In this document: positions 1 to 5,846 of the stretch, piece by piece | Layout of the letters: every line of letters starts with the position of its first letter | Numbering within the stretch: the first letter of the stretch is position 1 | Source: Erysipelothrix sp. | GTDB taxonomy: Bacteria; Bacillota_I; Bacilli_A; Erysipelotrichales; Erysipelotrichaceae | Assembly (NCBI GenBank): GCA_012520695.1 | Contig: JAAYNU010000129.1 | Coordinates: 1 to 5,959 of the forward strand | Direction of reading: 5' to 3' | Length of the DNA: 5,959 nucleotides | Made by a program: the position numbers and the translations under genes | Notes under the pieces: generated by a model | Seen by the model: only the letters and a program-made list of their open reading frames with translations | What the model was told of the DNA's origin: nothing | Database searches by the model: none

Positions 1-950
1 CGCACAAAGACACGATCCGGCGCTTGATTGAAATACTTTACTGTATCGTCCTTATCAATAAACGTCATATCAATCGGTAAATGATTCATAATCCCTTCAA
101 GTTCTTCCATCGTTAAGTGACCAATCTTAAAGTGCATGTTATCAGACTTCAAAGCACGATCTTCACGATACTGATCCACGAAACTCTTTCGATTCGGAAC
201 CCACTTCGCTTCAGGAACTCGAATACAATACCCAATTTCCTTTGTGTCATGAGCAATTTGAAGCCACTCATCCTCAGTAAAGACATCGAGAATCATTGGC
301 AATAAAATCTGTTCTTCCTTGAAAATCATATCCTCAATGCGTTTACGAACTTCATTGAATGCATCAACATCAATCAAACCCTTATCAACACCTTGTTTAA
401 ATGATTTTAAATCATCACGAATTTCATCATCCACGCCCCACATAACTTGTGGCGGTGCAGTAAAACCATACTTCTCCATCAGTGGGAAATAACAGTTCTC
501 TTTAACACTGTAGTGCTTATCAATATCCCAAAGAATATTTAAGCTTGAAAGTAGTGCGAAGCGATTATCTTCCTCAATCGCCTTTTGAATATCATTTAAA
601 GTATCTTCAATTCCCCTGTTCTCATCCTTCATGACGTGAACGGGATGACCAGGCTTTAGATAGTCCCCAACGATACCGTGAATTTCATCAATGCTTCCAT
701 CAAAAACATCCGCATGAATATCGCAAAGCTTTTGAATTTCCATGACGTCCATGCCATCGTCCACAAGGGATTGCTCCATCGCGATGATTTCACTCGCATC
801 AACCGTATCAAAGTTGGCTCTGAATAATTCCTTCACAGCTCTTGGATCTTCTCCCTGATGAAGGCGCAGAATGATATCCCTTAGAAGTTGAAGTCTTTCA
901 GGGTCAATGGACACCATTTGTTTTTCTCTATTATTTACTAGTTCACTCAT
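1..950 (-). CDS. DUF438 / hemerythrin-like / PAS protein, 3' end cut off by window edge
   Basis: This frame is open from an ATG at 950 to the left edge (316 codons visible); the rest lies outside the window. The N-terminal ~85 residues (ERLQLLRDIILRLHQGEDP onward) resemble the DUF438 helical domain. A hemerythrin-like HHE region follows: GHPVH (H102, H105), HYSVKEN (H146, K150, E151) and KEEQILLP (E212, E213). From about residue 285 a PAS domain begins (MTFIDKDDTVKYFNQAP). These are the expected domains in the expected order; the family usually continues through a complete PAS domain to roughly 400 residues or more. The start is supported by GGGGGT (959-964) 8 nt upstream, and it overlaps the end of the DUF1858 gene by 8 nt, so translational coupling is likely. 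Hemerythrin domains bind a di-iron centre that reacts with O2 or NO, and PAS domains sense ligands or redox state. A cytoplasmic gas or redox-sensing role is therefore plausible but not proven. No signal peptide or membrane segment is seen. Confidence 0.9.
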   Translation of the reverse strand, partial: MSELVNNREKQMVSIDPERLQLLRDIILRLHQGEDPRAVKELFRANFDTVDASEIIAMEQSLVDDGMDVMEIQKLCDIHADVFDGSIDEIHGIVGDYLKPGHPVHVMKDENRGIEDTLNDIQKAIEEDNRFALLSSLNILWDIDKHYSVKENCYFPLMEKYGFTAPPQVMWGVDDEIRDDLKSFKQGVDKGLIDVDAFNEVRKRIEDMIFKEEQILLPMILDVFTEDEWLQIAHDTKEIGYCIRVPEAKWVPNRKSFVDQYREDRALKSDNMHFKIGHLTMEELEGIMNHLPIDMTFIDKDDTVKYFNQAPDRVFV

Positions 951-1167
951 CAATTGTTACCCCCAATTTTGAAAACGATTCAATTAGTTTATTACGATCA
1001 AGATTAATATGATCACAGGCCTTCTCCAAAGTCATCACCGAAGCAACTGCCTTCAGCGAGATCGGATTTGCGAGTGGTTTGAATCCCAGGTTAATGAGTT
1101 CATCCAGTAACAATGGTTCCACCGCTAAGATTTCTTTTATTGTTTGATTCATTTTAATAGTTTTCAT
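943..1167 (-). CDS. DUF1858 domain protein, 74 aa
   Basis: This small soluble protein consists almost entirely of one DUF1858 domain: INLGFKPLANP (residues 25-35), then MTLEKACDHINLD (45-57) and a C-terminal helix. The function is unknown. It resembles the version found directly before DUF438/hemerythrin proteins in low-GC Gram-positives, and here it overlaps that gene by 8 nt, which argues for a shared role. The GC-containing motif of some DUF1858 relatives is absent; the only cysteine is C51, so direct metal or cluster binding by this protein is unlikely. An upstream in-frame ATG at 1197 would add 10 residues, but the start at 1167 is preferred because GGAGG (1175-1179) sits 7 nt before it, whereas nothing comparable precedes 1197. 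This is the first gene of the visible two-gene unit. Confidence 0.88.
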   Translation of the reverse strand: MKTIKMNQTIKEILAVEPLLLDELINLGFKPLANPISLKAVASVMTLEKACDHINLDRNKLIESFSKLGVTIDE

Positions 1168-1174
1168 AATGCGC

Positions 1175-1179
1175 CCTCC
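1175..1179 (-). promoter_or_regulatory. Shine-Dalgarno GGAGG that decides the DUF1858 start
   Basis: GGAGG on the minus strand lies 7 nt upstream of the ATG at 1165-1167. It falls inside the longer reading frame that would begin at 1197, which favours the shorter 74-residue product. Confidence 0.8.
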
Positions 1180-1284
1180 ATGGTTCAACTTTATCATGAT
1201 TTACACAAGACAATAGTACTTAATGAACTTTGATAACGAAAAATAGACCAATAGTGACCATCAATCCAAGCCTGTGCAATATAC

Positions 1285-1310
1285 TTGTGAATTAATCTCA
1301 ATTATCACAA
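1285..1310. promoter_or_regulatory. 26-bp inverted repeat TTGTGA-N14-TCACAA upstream of the DUF1858/DUF438 unit
   Basis: The arms TTGTGA (1285-1290) and TCACAA (1305-1310) are perfect inverted copies around a 14-nt AT-rich centre. The site lies about 120 nt upstream of the DUF1858 start and just beyond the terminator of the preceding membrane-protein gene, so it is placed like an operator. The arm sequence resembles Rex and Crp/Fnr-type half-sites, but the 14-nt spacing is wider than the usual sites of either. Binding by any regulator is inference; a weak secondary hairpin is the alternative. Confidence 0.4.
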
Positions 1311-1319
1311 AGTGTTCGT

Positions 1320-1345
1320 AAAAAAAGACACTCTCACGAGCATCT
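1320..1345 (-). terminator. Rho-independent terminator of the YczE-like gene
   Basis: On the minus strand an 8-bp stem (AGATGCTC with GAGTGTCT, two of the pairs G-U) closes a GTGA tetraloop and runs straight into seven Ts (1320-1326). The hairpin begins with the last two bases of the TAG stop codon of the gene ending at 1344, so coding sequence and terminator overlap. This separates that gene from the DUF1858/DUF438 unit. Confidence 0.82.
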
Positions 1346-1982
1346 AAGTTAAATCTAACTTCACTAATATCTTCTCCATCTTAGGCATAAAGAAACTTAA
1401 CAATGGCCCAAAAGATAGAGCAATCAATATCGATCCTTCACGAAGCGTGAATGGAACCCTAAAGATCAGTGTTAGTGCAATAGATATCAATACAAACAAT
1501 ACATCTCCTAATTGTCTGAGATGCGCAAAGCGAAGTTGGTACTTCTCAGCAAGTGCTAAACAGAATGCTTCAAGAGAAAAACTAACGATATTCAGTTCCA
1601 TCATGAAACTAATACTACTCGCAATCAGTAATATCGCAACAACGAACATCACTACTCGAAGTCCATACGATTCAATCGGAATGGGACCCAGTACATCATA
1701 ATAAAGATAATTAATCCACATACCATTCAAGATACCAATTGGAAATTGAAGAAGAGAAATTAATTTAAAATCTTTCTTCTGTAAAATCATCTGTCCAAAT
1801 ATACACAATATGTTGAGAATCATTCCAACAGTCCCAACTTTTATCAACGTTATATAAGATAGTGATTGAGCAAGAGCATCCCAAGGACCCACACCGATCG
1901 CTGCCTTCAAAGACATTGCTGCACCCAAACCAGTTATCATGACACTAACCACCAACGCTAAATACTGTTTAAAGAGTTTCAT
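1344..1982 (-). CDS. YczE/YyaS/YitT-type integral membrane protein, 212 aa
   Basis: This is a polytopic membrane protein with about six hydrophobic segments, at roughly residues 5-25, 46-67, 73-97, 108-130, 156-176 and 182-200. Family-like landmarks are IGVGPWDAL (29-37) after the first segment, the glycine-rich KVGTVGMILN (48-57) and PFTLREGS (177-184) before the last. The length is normal for the group. Its biochemical function is not established; relatives are annotated only as membrane proteins and some sit near transcriptional regulators. Because YitT, YyaS and YczE names are mixed in databases, no symbol is assigned. The start at 1982 has only a modest ribosome binding site (AAGGT, 1988-1992, 5 nt upstream), but the first membrane segment begins right after MKLFKQ, which fits. 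The gene appears to be a single transcription unit, with a promoter-like region upstream and a clear terminator at its stop codon. Confidence 0.85.
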   Translation of the reverse strand: MKLFKQYLALVVSVMITGLGAAMSLKAAIGVGPWDALAQSLSYITLIKVGTVGMILNILCIFGQMILQKKDFKLISLLQFPIGILNGMWINYLYYDVLGPIPIESYGLRVVMFVVAILLIASSISFMMELNIVSFSLEAFCLALAEKYQLRFAHLRQLGDVLFVLISIALTLIFRVPFTLREGSILIALSFGPLLSFFMPKMEKILVKLDLT

Positions 1983-2000
1983 ACTTTACCTTACTTTCCT

Positions 2001-2030
2001 TATACAGTATACACAAGTCCTAGACTGTAT
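2001..2030 (-). promoter_or_regulatory. Promoter-like and operator-like region of the YczE-like gene
   Basis: On the minus strand TATACT (2006-2011) is a good -10 candidate. The hexamer 17 nt upstream (TTTCAT) is a poor -35, which suggests a weak or activator-dependent promoter. Overlapping it are TATAC-A-GTATA, an 11-bp palindrome (2001-2011), and the inverted arms ATACAGT (2002-2008) and ACTGTAT (2024-2030) separated by 15 nt. Operator-like symmetry on the -10 box suggests regulation by a DNA-binding protein, but none is encoded in the window. Confidence 0.4.
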
Positions 2031-2072
2031 GAAATTGCCTAAAGACACAAACACCTTCTTTTTTTCGTAAAT

Positions 2073-2150
2073 TTAAATACCACAACTACCTATCCAAACA
2101 ATCGAAAGAACACTCAACAAACCGAAGACCAAAAAGCTCAATTGCCTCAT
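2073..2150 (-). CDS. Possible hydrophobic mini-protein, 25 aa
   Basis: This 25-codon frame encodes MRQLSFLVFGLLSVLSIVWIGSCGI. It has an Arg near the N-terminus, a hydrophobic stretch over residues 4-21 and an IGSC sequence (20-23) that loosely fits a lipobox, with only two residues after the cysteine. AGAGG (2160-2164) lies 9 nt upstream of the ATG at 2150, a normal Shine-Dalgarno spacing. An in-frame ATG at 2159 directly abuts that site and is less likely as the start. The frame lies alone in the spacer between the SWIM gene and the YczE-like gene, with no convincing terminator after it. It could be a single-pass membrane microprotein, a secreted or pheromone-like peptide precursor, or chance. 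I do not recognise a family. Confidence 0.35.
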   Translation of the reverse strand: MRQLSFLVFGLLSVLSIVWIGSCGI

Positions 2151-2159
2151 AGTATGCAT

Positions 2160-2164
2160 CCTCT
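2160..2164 (-). promoter_or_regulatory. Shine-Dalgarno AGAGG of the mini-ORF
   Basis: AGAGG lies 9 nt before the ATG at 2148-2150 and is the main sequence support that the 25-codon frame is translated. It also makes the ATG at 2157-2159 unlikely as the start, because there would be no spacing. Confidence 0.4.
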
Positions 2165-2182
2165 TTCTTTAAACTTATATTA

Positions 2183-2215
2183 ATCAAAAAGAGTAGTGTT
2201 CCTTACTTTTTTGAT
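2183..2215 (-). terminator. Hairpin after the SWIM gene, probable weak terminator
   Basis: The arms ATCAAAAAGAGTA (2183-2195) and TACTTTTTTGAT (2204-2215) pair over 12 bp with one bulged base around an 8-nt loop. Read on the minus strand, an A-rich left arm leads to a CTTTTTGATT right arm, as in AT-rich terminators. It starts about 48 nt after the SWIM stop codon. The stem is almost all A-T, so termination may be leaky. The hairpin also ends 18 nt before the mini-ORF ribosome binding site and could instead be part of its leader. Confidence 0.45.
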
Positions 2216-2232
2216 ATCGATACCTGAAATAA

Positions 2233-2263
2233 TCAAACAAAACCGATTCAAATAAAACCCGAT
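2233..2263. repeat. Imperfect tandem repeat touching the SWIM stop codon
   Basis: Two adjacent copies, TCAAACAAAACCGAT (2233-2247) and TCAAATAAAACCCGAT (2248-2263), differ by one substitution and one inserted C. A third, degraded match begins at about 2270 (TCAAACAAGGAT), inside the last codons of the SWIM gene. The second copy reaches the first base of the TTA (2263-2265) that is the stop codon on the other strand. This looks like local slippage or duplication; no function is evident. Confidence 0.55.
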
Positions 2264-2973
2264 TATAATTCAAACAAGGATTCAATGTCAGTATCCTTGA
2301 TGGTACGATCCGATTTTTGATTTGCATTTTCAAGCATAGTTCCAAGACGATTCTCGATGGATTGTCGAATCAACTCTTCATAAGGAGCATTTCGTAATTT
2401 GAAGAACAGAATCGGATTATGATCAAGTCGCGTTCCAATCCCATACATCACAGCGGCAACATGTTTACACATAGTTGCCCAATCTGGACAAGAACACTGC
2501 ATTTGAATCTCATCAGGAGTGGGGAAAAGACCATCCCCTTGAGACATGAATAAAGTTTTTAAATCCTTAGGAAATTGTCCCAAGGAAAGTTCATCTAAAC
2601 TATCAATCGAATGTCCACAGAGTTCAGTTATGTGTTCCCAGTTCTGTTTCGATATTTTCTCAATATTTATTCTAACCTGATAGGGTGATGAATTACTTCC
2701 AAATACCAAGGCTTCAACAATACCATTACCGATTTCCAAATGAGCAATAGACCCATTTTTGACATAGGATCGCCCTCTTGAAATTCGGTTTGAGAAATCC
2801 GCATAGCCTTCCAAATTCTTATTCCACGAAATCCCCCACCACGTTGTGGCGATTTTACTACCTTCAATAAGAACTGGTTGTATATCCGGTAATTGCTTTT
2901 TTAGGCGCTTTAATTTTCTCGCCGCTACTGCTCTTTTGTCTGCAACAGATACATACTTTGGAAATCCACTCAT
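2263..2973 (-). CDS. SWIM zinc-finger protein (COG4279-like), 236 aa, partner of the SNF2 helicase
   Basis: The zinc-binding SWIM motif is seen as CSCPDWATMCKH (C160, C162, C169, H171), the CxCxnCxH pattern known to mediate DNA or protein contacts. The N-terminal half has landmarks of the SWIM proteins that accompany bacterial SNF2 helicases: TTWWGISW (43-50), NRISRGRSYVKNG (62-74) and VFGSNSSPYQV (90-100). The first 30 residues are strongly basic (RKLKRLKKQ), which fits nucleic-acid contact. The start at 2973 has AAGGGG (2981-2986) 7 nt upstream. It lies 17 nt after the SNF2 stop codon in the same direction, so the two are almost certainly one operon. The likely role is a DNA-binding or targeting subunit for the helicase; this is inferred from the pairing and from known proteins in which SWIM and SNF2 domains are fused. 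The last ~20 residues are polar and look disordered. Confidence 0.9.
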   Translation of the reverse strand: MSGFPKYVSVADKRAVAARKLKRLKKQLPDIQPVLIEGSKIATTWWGISWNKNLEGYADFSNRISRGRSYVKNGSIAHLEIGNGIVEALVFGSNSSPYQVRINIEKISKQNWEHITELCGHSIDSLDELSLGQFPKDLKTLFMSQGDGLFPTPDEIQMQCSCPDWATMCKHVAAVMYGIGTRLDHNPILFFKLRNAPYEELIRQSIENRLGTMLENANQKSDRTIKDTDIESLFEL

Positions 2974-2990
2974 CCAATCACCCCTTTTTA

Positions 2991-5582
2991 TTAAGATTCA
3001 AGCGTAAGCAAATTAATGAGTTCATCATTGCTGTATTCAGTAATCCACGTTTCTTTAGAACTTGGCGAGATCACATCTGCAATGGCTTGTTTTGCTTCTA
3101 TCATCATATCAATCTTTTCTTCCATACTACCTTGAGTTATGAATTTGTACACCATAACATTCTTCTTTTGACCTATTCTAAACGCGCGGTCGGTTGCTTG
3201 GTTTTCAACAGCTGGGTTCCACCAACGATCAAAATGAATAACATGATTTGCTCGAGTCAAGTTTAATCCTACCCCACCCGCCTTAAGGGAAAGAATCATG
3301 AATGGAACGTATTCATCAGAATTAAACTGATCCACTAATTGTGCTCTTTTAGCAACGGGTGTTCCGCCATGAAGAATTAAACCAGGCCTTTGGAAAATAG
3401 TTTCTAAGTATAAACTTAAGGGCTCAATCATTTCTCGAAATTGAGTAAAAATGAGTACGCGCTCTTTATTTTCATAGATGGGCTCACAAACCTCAGCCAA
3501 CTTCGAGAATTTACCACTGTGTTTGGGATTGTATTCGACTTGAGAAAGAAACTGATCCGGATGATTACAAATCTGCTTAATTCCCATGATAGCAGATAAA
3601 ACAAGTCCTTTTCGCTGAATTCCATCGCTCTTTTCAAGCTTTATTTTAAGGTCATCAACTAACTTTAAATAAAGTACATGTTGTTGTTTGGACAGGTTCA
3701 CATACGATTTAACTTCTACTTTATCAGGCAAATCTTGGATAATGGTTTTATCTGTTTTTAATCTACGTAAGATGAAAGGATTAATGATATCTTTAAGACC
3801 TTGAAATGAATCCCCCTCACTCAGGCCCACATAGAACTTCGAAAACTCTTTGTAGGTCCCCAAAAGACCTGGATTAAGGAAATCAAATTGGGACCACAAG
3901 TCCGCGATTTTGTTTTCGACTGGTGTTCCTGTCATGGCAATTTTAAATCGAGATGAAATTGATTTAATTTCTTTAGATTGTTTTGTATTCGGATTCTTGA
4001 TGGCTTGGGCTTCATCGAGAATTAAAACATCCCACTCGGTTTCATGCAATGCTTGTATCTTTGAAACCATTCCATACGTAGTTATAAAAAGGGTTGCGTC
4101 TTCAACATTATAATCTCTACTTTTACTATGAATGAAAGTAGATTTTAAATCGGGAGCAAACTTCGCCAACTCACTTTTCCAGTTGCCGATTAAAGAAGCA
4201 GGTAAAATTAAGAGGGCTTTGATGTCTTGATCCTTCAAGTAATCGAGCATCGCAAGAATTTGAATCGTTTTACCAAGGCCCATATCATCGGCCAATAAAG
4301 CACCAAATCCATATTGTCGCATAAACAATAACCAATTAAATCCTTCTTTTTGATAGTCGCGCAAGTGTGCTTTGAAGCTTTTTTTAGGGTTGTTCATACT
4401 TAATAATTTAGGACTTTGAAGTTGTGTTATTAAATTATTTAACCATTCCCCATTATTAAATTCAATGAGTTCATGGTCTAAACCTACAAGGGAGTTCATC
4501 CCTGCTTCAATACGAATAGCATCTCCAATCGTCATATCATCTAAACCGTCAAGATTTTGATAGATTTCTAATAACTGTTGTAATTTTTCATGGTCAATTT
4601 CGATCCATTTCCCTTTTAATAATGTGAGACCTTCACTTTGGCCAAGAAGTCGCTTGATGTCATCAGAACTTAATTCCTCTTCACCAAATTTAAAGCTGGG
4701 TTTATAATCCAAGATTGCTTTAAATCCTACAGCACTGGGTGATTTATCACCCACATTTACCGATAATGTTATGGAACTCGTTTTTTTACGCCACCAATCC
4801 GGTATACGACATTTTATCCCACACGATTCATAGAGTGGTATTTCTTGAAGAATAATAAATGCCTCATCAGTTCTTAGATATAAAGGTGAAAAAAGTTCAC
4901 CATTCGCCATCAACTTATTAATAAAAGAACTTTTGTCTGCTGCTTTATTGATCGTACTTAACAAGTGTTTTAGCGCCTCAAAATCATTCGCATATTCCTC
5001 TAAGGCATGCTTTAAAGGAACATGGTTCGCCTTGGTTTTTTCAGGAGAACGTGTCGCATAAGTGGCCAAAAAAGCAAAACCAAAATCCGTTCTAGGAGCC
5101 TCCACAAGATGGAAGTAAACGCGTCCTACCACTGTTAGATCCGGGTTTTTTTCTAATAAATAAACTGAGGGAATTCCCTTAAAAGCATTTAACTCCTTAA
5201 GGAATACGTCCACGAGCGATTGCCAAATTGTTTCTAACCACTCTTTGTTTACAAACTCATTTCCCATTACATAAGGGCAATTATTAATTAAGTCATCAAT
5301 CATCTGTGAAGTCATAAGGGCAGGTTTGTGCGTGACATCCAACTCCGCATCATCTGAAAGAGATTGTATAAATGTCCTTGAAATCAAGTGAAGGAAACGA
5401 AGTGAGGAATCCATTCGTATGTTTTTTGCCTTAAAACCCCATTCGTATAGTGCTTGAGAAGAATCATTTTTAAATTCCAAGAGTAAGTCATCGTTTTGAT
5501 ACCCTTTCTTTACGGAGGGCTCATTTTCTAAATAATAACCTTCTTCTAAATACACTGCTACTAATTGATATAAGTCATTCAT
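2991..5582 (-). CDS. SNF2-family DNA-dependent ATPase/helicase, 863 aa
   Basis: Residues 1-395 form the N-terminal region typical of bacterial SNF2 proteins, including the helicase-associated segment around KGKWIEIDHEKLQQLLE (323-339). The ATPase core is complete: Q-motif LRDYQKEG (407-414), motif I DDMGLGKT (432-439), Ia LILPASLIGNW (458-468), II DEAQ (523-526), III TGTPVENK (551-558), IV VLIFTQF (709-715), V GGVGLNLT (769-776), then DRWWNP (785-790) and VI QATDRAFRIGQ (795-805) with the expected arginine fingers R799 and R802. All catalytic residues are present, so it should be an active ATP-driven double-stranded DNA translocase. SNF2 enzymes remodel protein-DNA complexes rather than unwind DNA in the classic way. 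No SWIM domain is fused; one is encoded by the next gene. The start is fixed by a perfect AGGAGGT (5589-5595) 6 nt before the ATG. The substrate is unknown: repair, recombination and transcription recycling are all possible. Confidence 0.95.
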   Translation of the reverse strand: MNDLYQLVAVYLEEGYYLENEPSVKKGYQNDDLLLEFKNDSSQALYEWGFKAKNIRMDSSLRFLHLISRTFIQSLSDDAELDVTHKPALMTSQMIDDLINNCPYVMGNEFVNKEWLETIWQSLVDVFLKELNAFKGIPSVYLLEKNPDLTVVGRVYFHLVEAPRTDFGFAFLATYATRSPEKTKANHVPLKHALEEYANDFEALKHLLSTINKAADKSSFINKLMANGELFSPLYLRTDEAFIILQEIPLYESCGIKCRIPDWWRKKTSSITLSVNVGDKSPSAVGFKAILDYKPSFKFGEEELSSDDIKRLLGQSEGLTLLKGKWIEIDHEKLQQLLEIYQNLDGLDDMTIGDAIRIEAGMNSLVGLDHELIEFNNGEWLNNLITQLQSPKLLSMNNPKKSFKAHLRDYQKEGFNWLLFMRQYGFGALLADDMGLGKTIQILAMLDYLKDQDIKALLILPASLIGNWKSELAKFAPDLKSTFIHSKSRDYNVEDATLFITTYGMVSKIQALHETEWDVLILDEAQAIKNPNTKQSKEIKSISSRFKIAMTGTPVENKIADLWSQFDFLNPGLLGTYKEFSKFYVGLSEGDSFQGLKDIINPFILRRLKTDKTIIQDLPDKVEVKSYVNLSKQQHVLYLKLVDDLKIKLEKSDGIQRKGLVLSAIMGIKQICNHPDQFLSQVEYNPKHSGKFSKLAEVCEPIYENKERVLIFTQFREMIEPLSLYLETIFQRPGLILHGGTPVAKRAQLVDQFNSDEYVPFMILSLKAGGVGLNLTRANHVIHFDRWWNPAVENQATDRAFRIGQKKNVMVYKFITQGSMEEKIDMMIEAKQAIADVISPSSKETWITEYSNDELINLLTLES

Positions 5583-5683
5583 AAGTTTACCTCCTATACA
5601 GATCGCACCCGTATTTTTCTTGTAGTGAGTAAGTTTAAAATGGGAAGAATCTTAACAATCATAATGCAAATTCACATATACTT

Positions 5684-5711
5684 ACTATATCACAAATGTT
5701 TTGTTTTCAAT
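5684..5711 (-). promoter_or_regulatory. Candidate promoter of the SNF2/SWIM unit
   Basis: On the minus strand TATAGT (5684-5689) is a plausible -10 element, with TTGAAA (5705-5710) 15 nt upstream, or ATTGAA (5706-5711) at 16 nt, as -35. The spacing is slightly short, so strength is uncertain. It would give a leader of roughly 95 nt. A TTGTGATA half-site (5688-5695) overlaps the -10. Confidence 0.3.
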
Positions 5712-5792
5712 CCAAAAATATTTATCTAAAAAACCTATAATTGAGGATCTTTTGTGCTCTTGAGATATTAATTTTTGCTCCTACAATAAACA

Positions 5793-5826
5793 AAAGTTGT
5801 GTAAATAAGATTATTTACACAACTTT
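5793..5826 (-). terminator. 16-bp perfect inverted repeat, probable uppP terminator
   Basis: The arms 5793-5808 and 5811-5826 are perfect inverted copies separated by two bases. In RNA the innermost pairs would open to form a loop. On the minus strand it begins about 20 nt after the uppP stop codon and runs into TTTTGTTTATT, which suits a terminator. The stem has only three G-C pairs, which is low. On the plus strand a run of seven Ts follows only after a gap of about 7 nt, and no plus-strand gene needs it. The core also reads as TTGTGTAAAT/ATTTACACAA, so an operator role is an alternative. Confidence 0.6.
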
Positions 5827-5846
5827 AATTTATGTTTTTTTATTAC

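Noticed and set aside
117..305. 62-codon frame on the plus strand
   Set aside because: It is antisense to the hemerythrin/PAS linker of the DUF438 protein and has no sign of its own coding.
1240..1269. TTGGAT (1264-1269) and TATTTT (1240-1245) with an 18-nt spacer as promoter for DUF1858
   Set aside because: Both boxes match the consensus at only four of six positions, common by chance in AT-rich DNA. The unit surely has a promoter between 1168 and 1320, but this cannot be singled out.
1447..1701. 84-codon open frame on the plus strand
   Set aside because: It is antisense to the YczE-like membrane protein, with no ribosome binding site or recognisable domain, and is a compositional shadow.
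2667..2867. 66-codon frame on the minus strand inside the SWIM gene
   Set aside because: It is out of frame within a gene whose own frame carries family landmarks; no independent support.
2958..3266. 102-codon open frame on the plus strand
   Set aside because: It lies opposite the SNF2 3' end and the conserved helicase motif VI region, has no family resemblance, and all genes here run the other way. It is a shadow of the SNF2 coding sequence.
3910..4113. 67-codon frame on the plus strand
   Set aside because: It is antisense to motifs I-III of the SNF2 ATPase, whose conservation explains the open frame.
2263..5582. SNF2/SWIM pair as an anti-phage defence operon
   Set aside because: Some defence systems contain SNF2 proteins, but no nuclease, methyltransferase, phospholipase D or toxin gene lies nearby and there are no mobile-element marks; the neighbours look like ordinary chromosome genes.
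5733..5758. CCT-N7-AGG with flanking A and T runs as a second terminator after uppP
   Set aside because: The stem has only three contiguous pairs with a bulge before the A/T flank, too weak beside the 16-bp repeat nearby.
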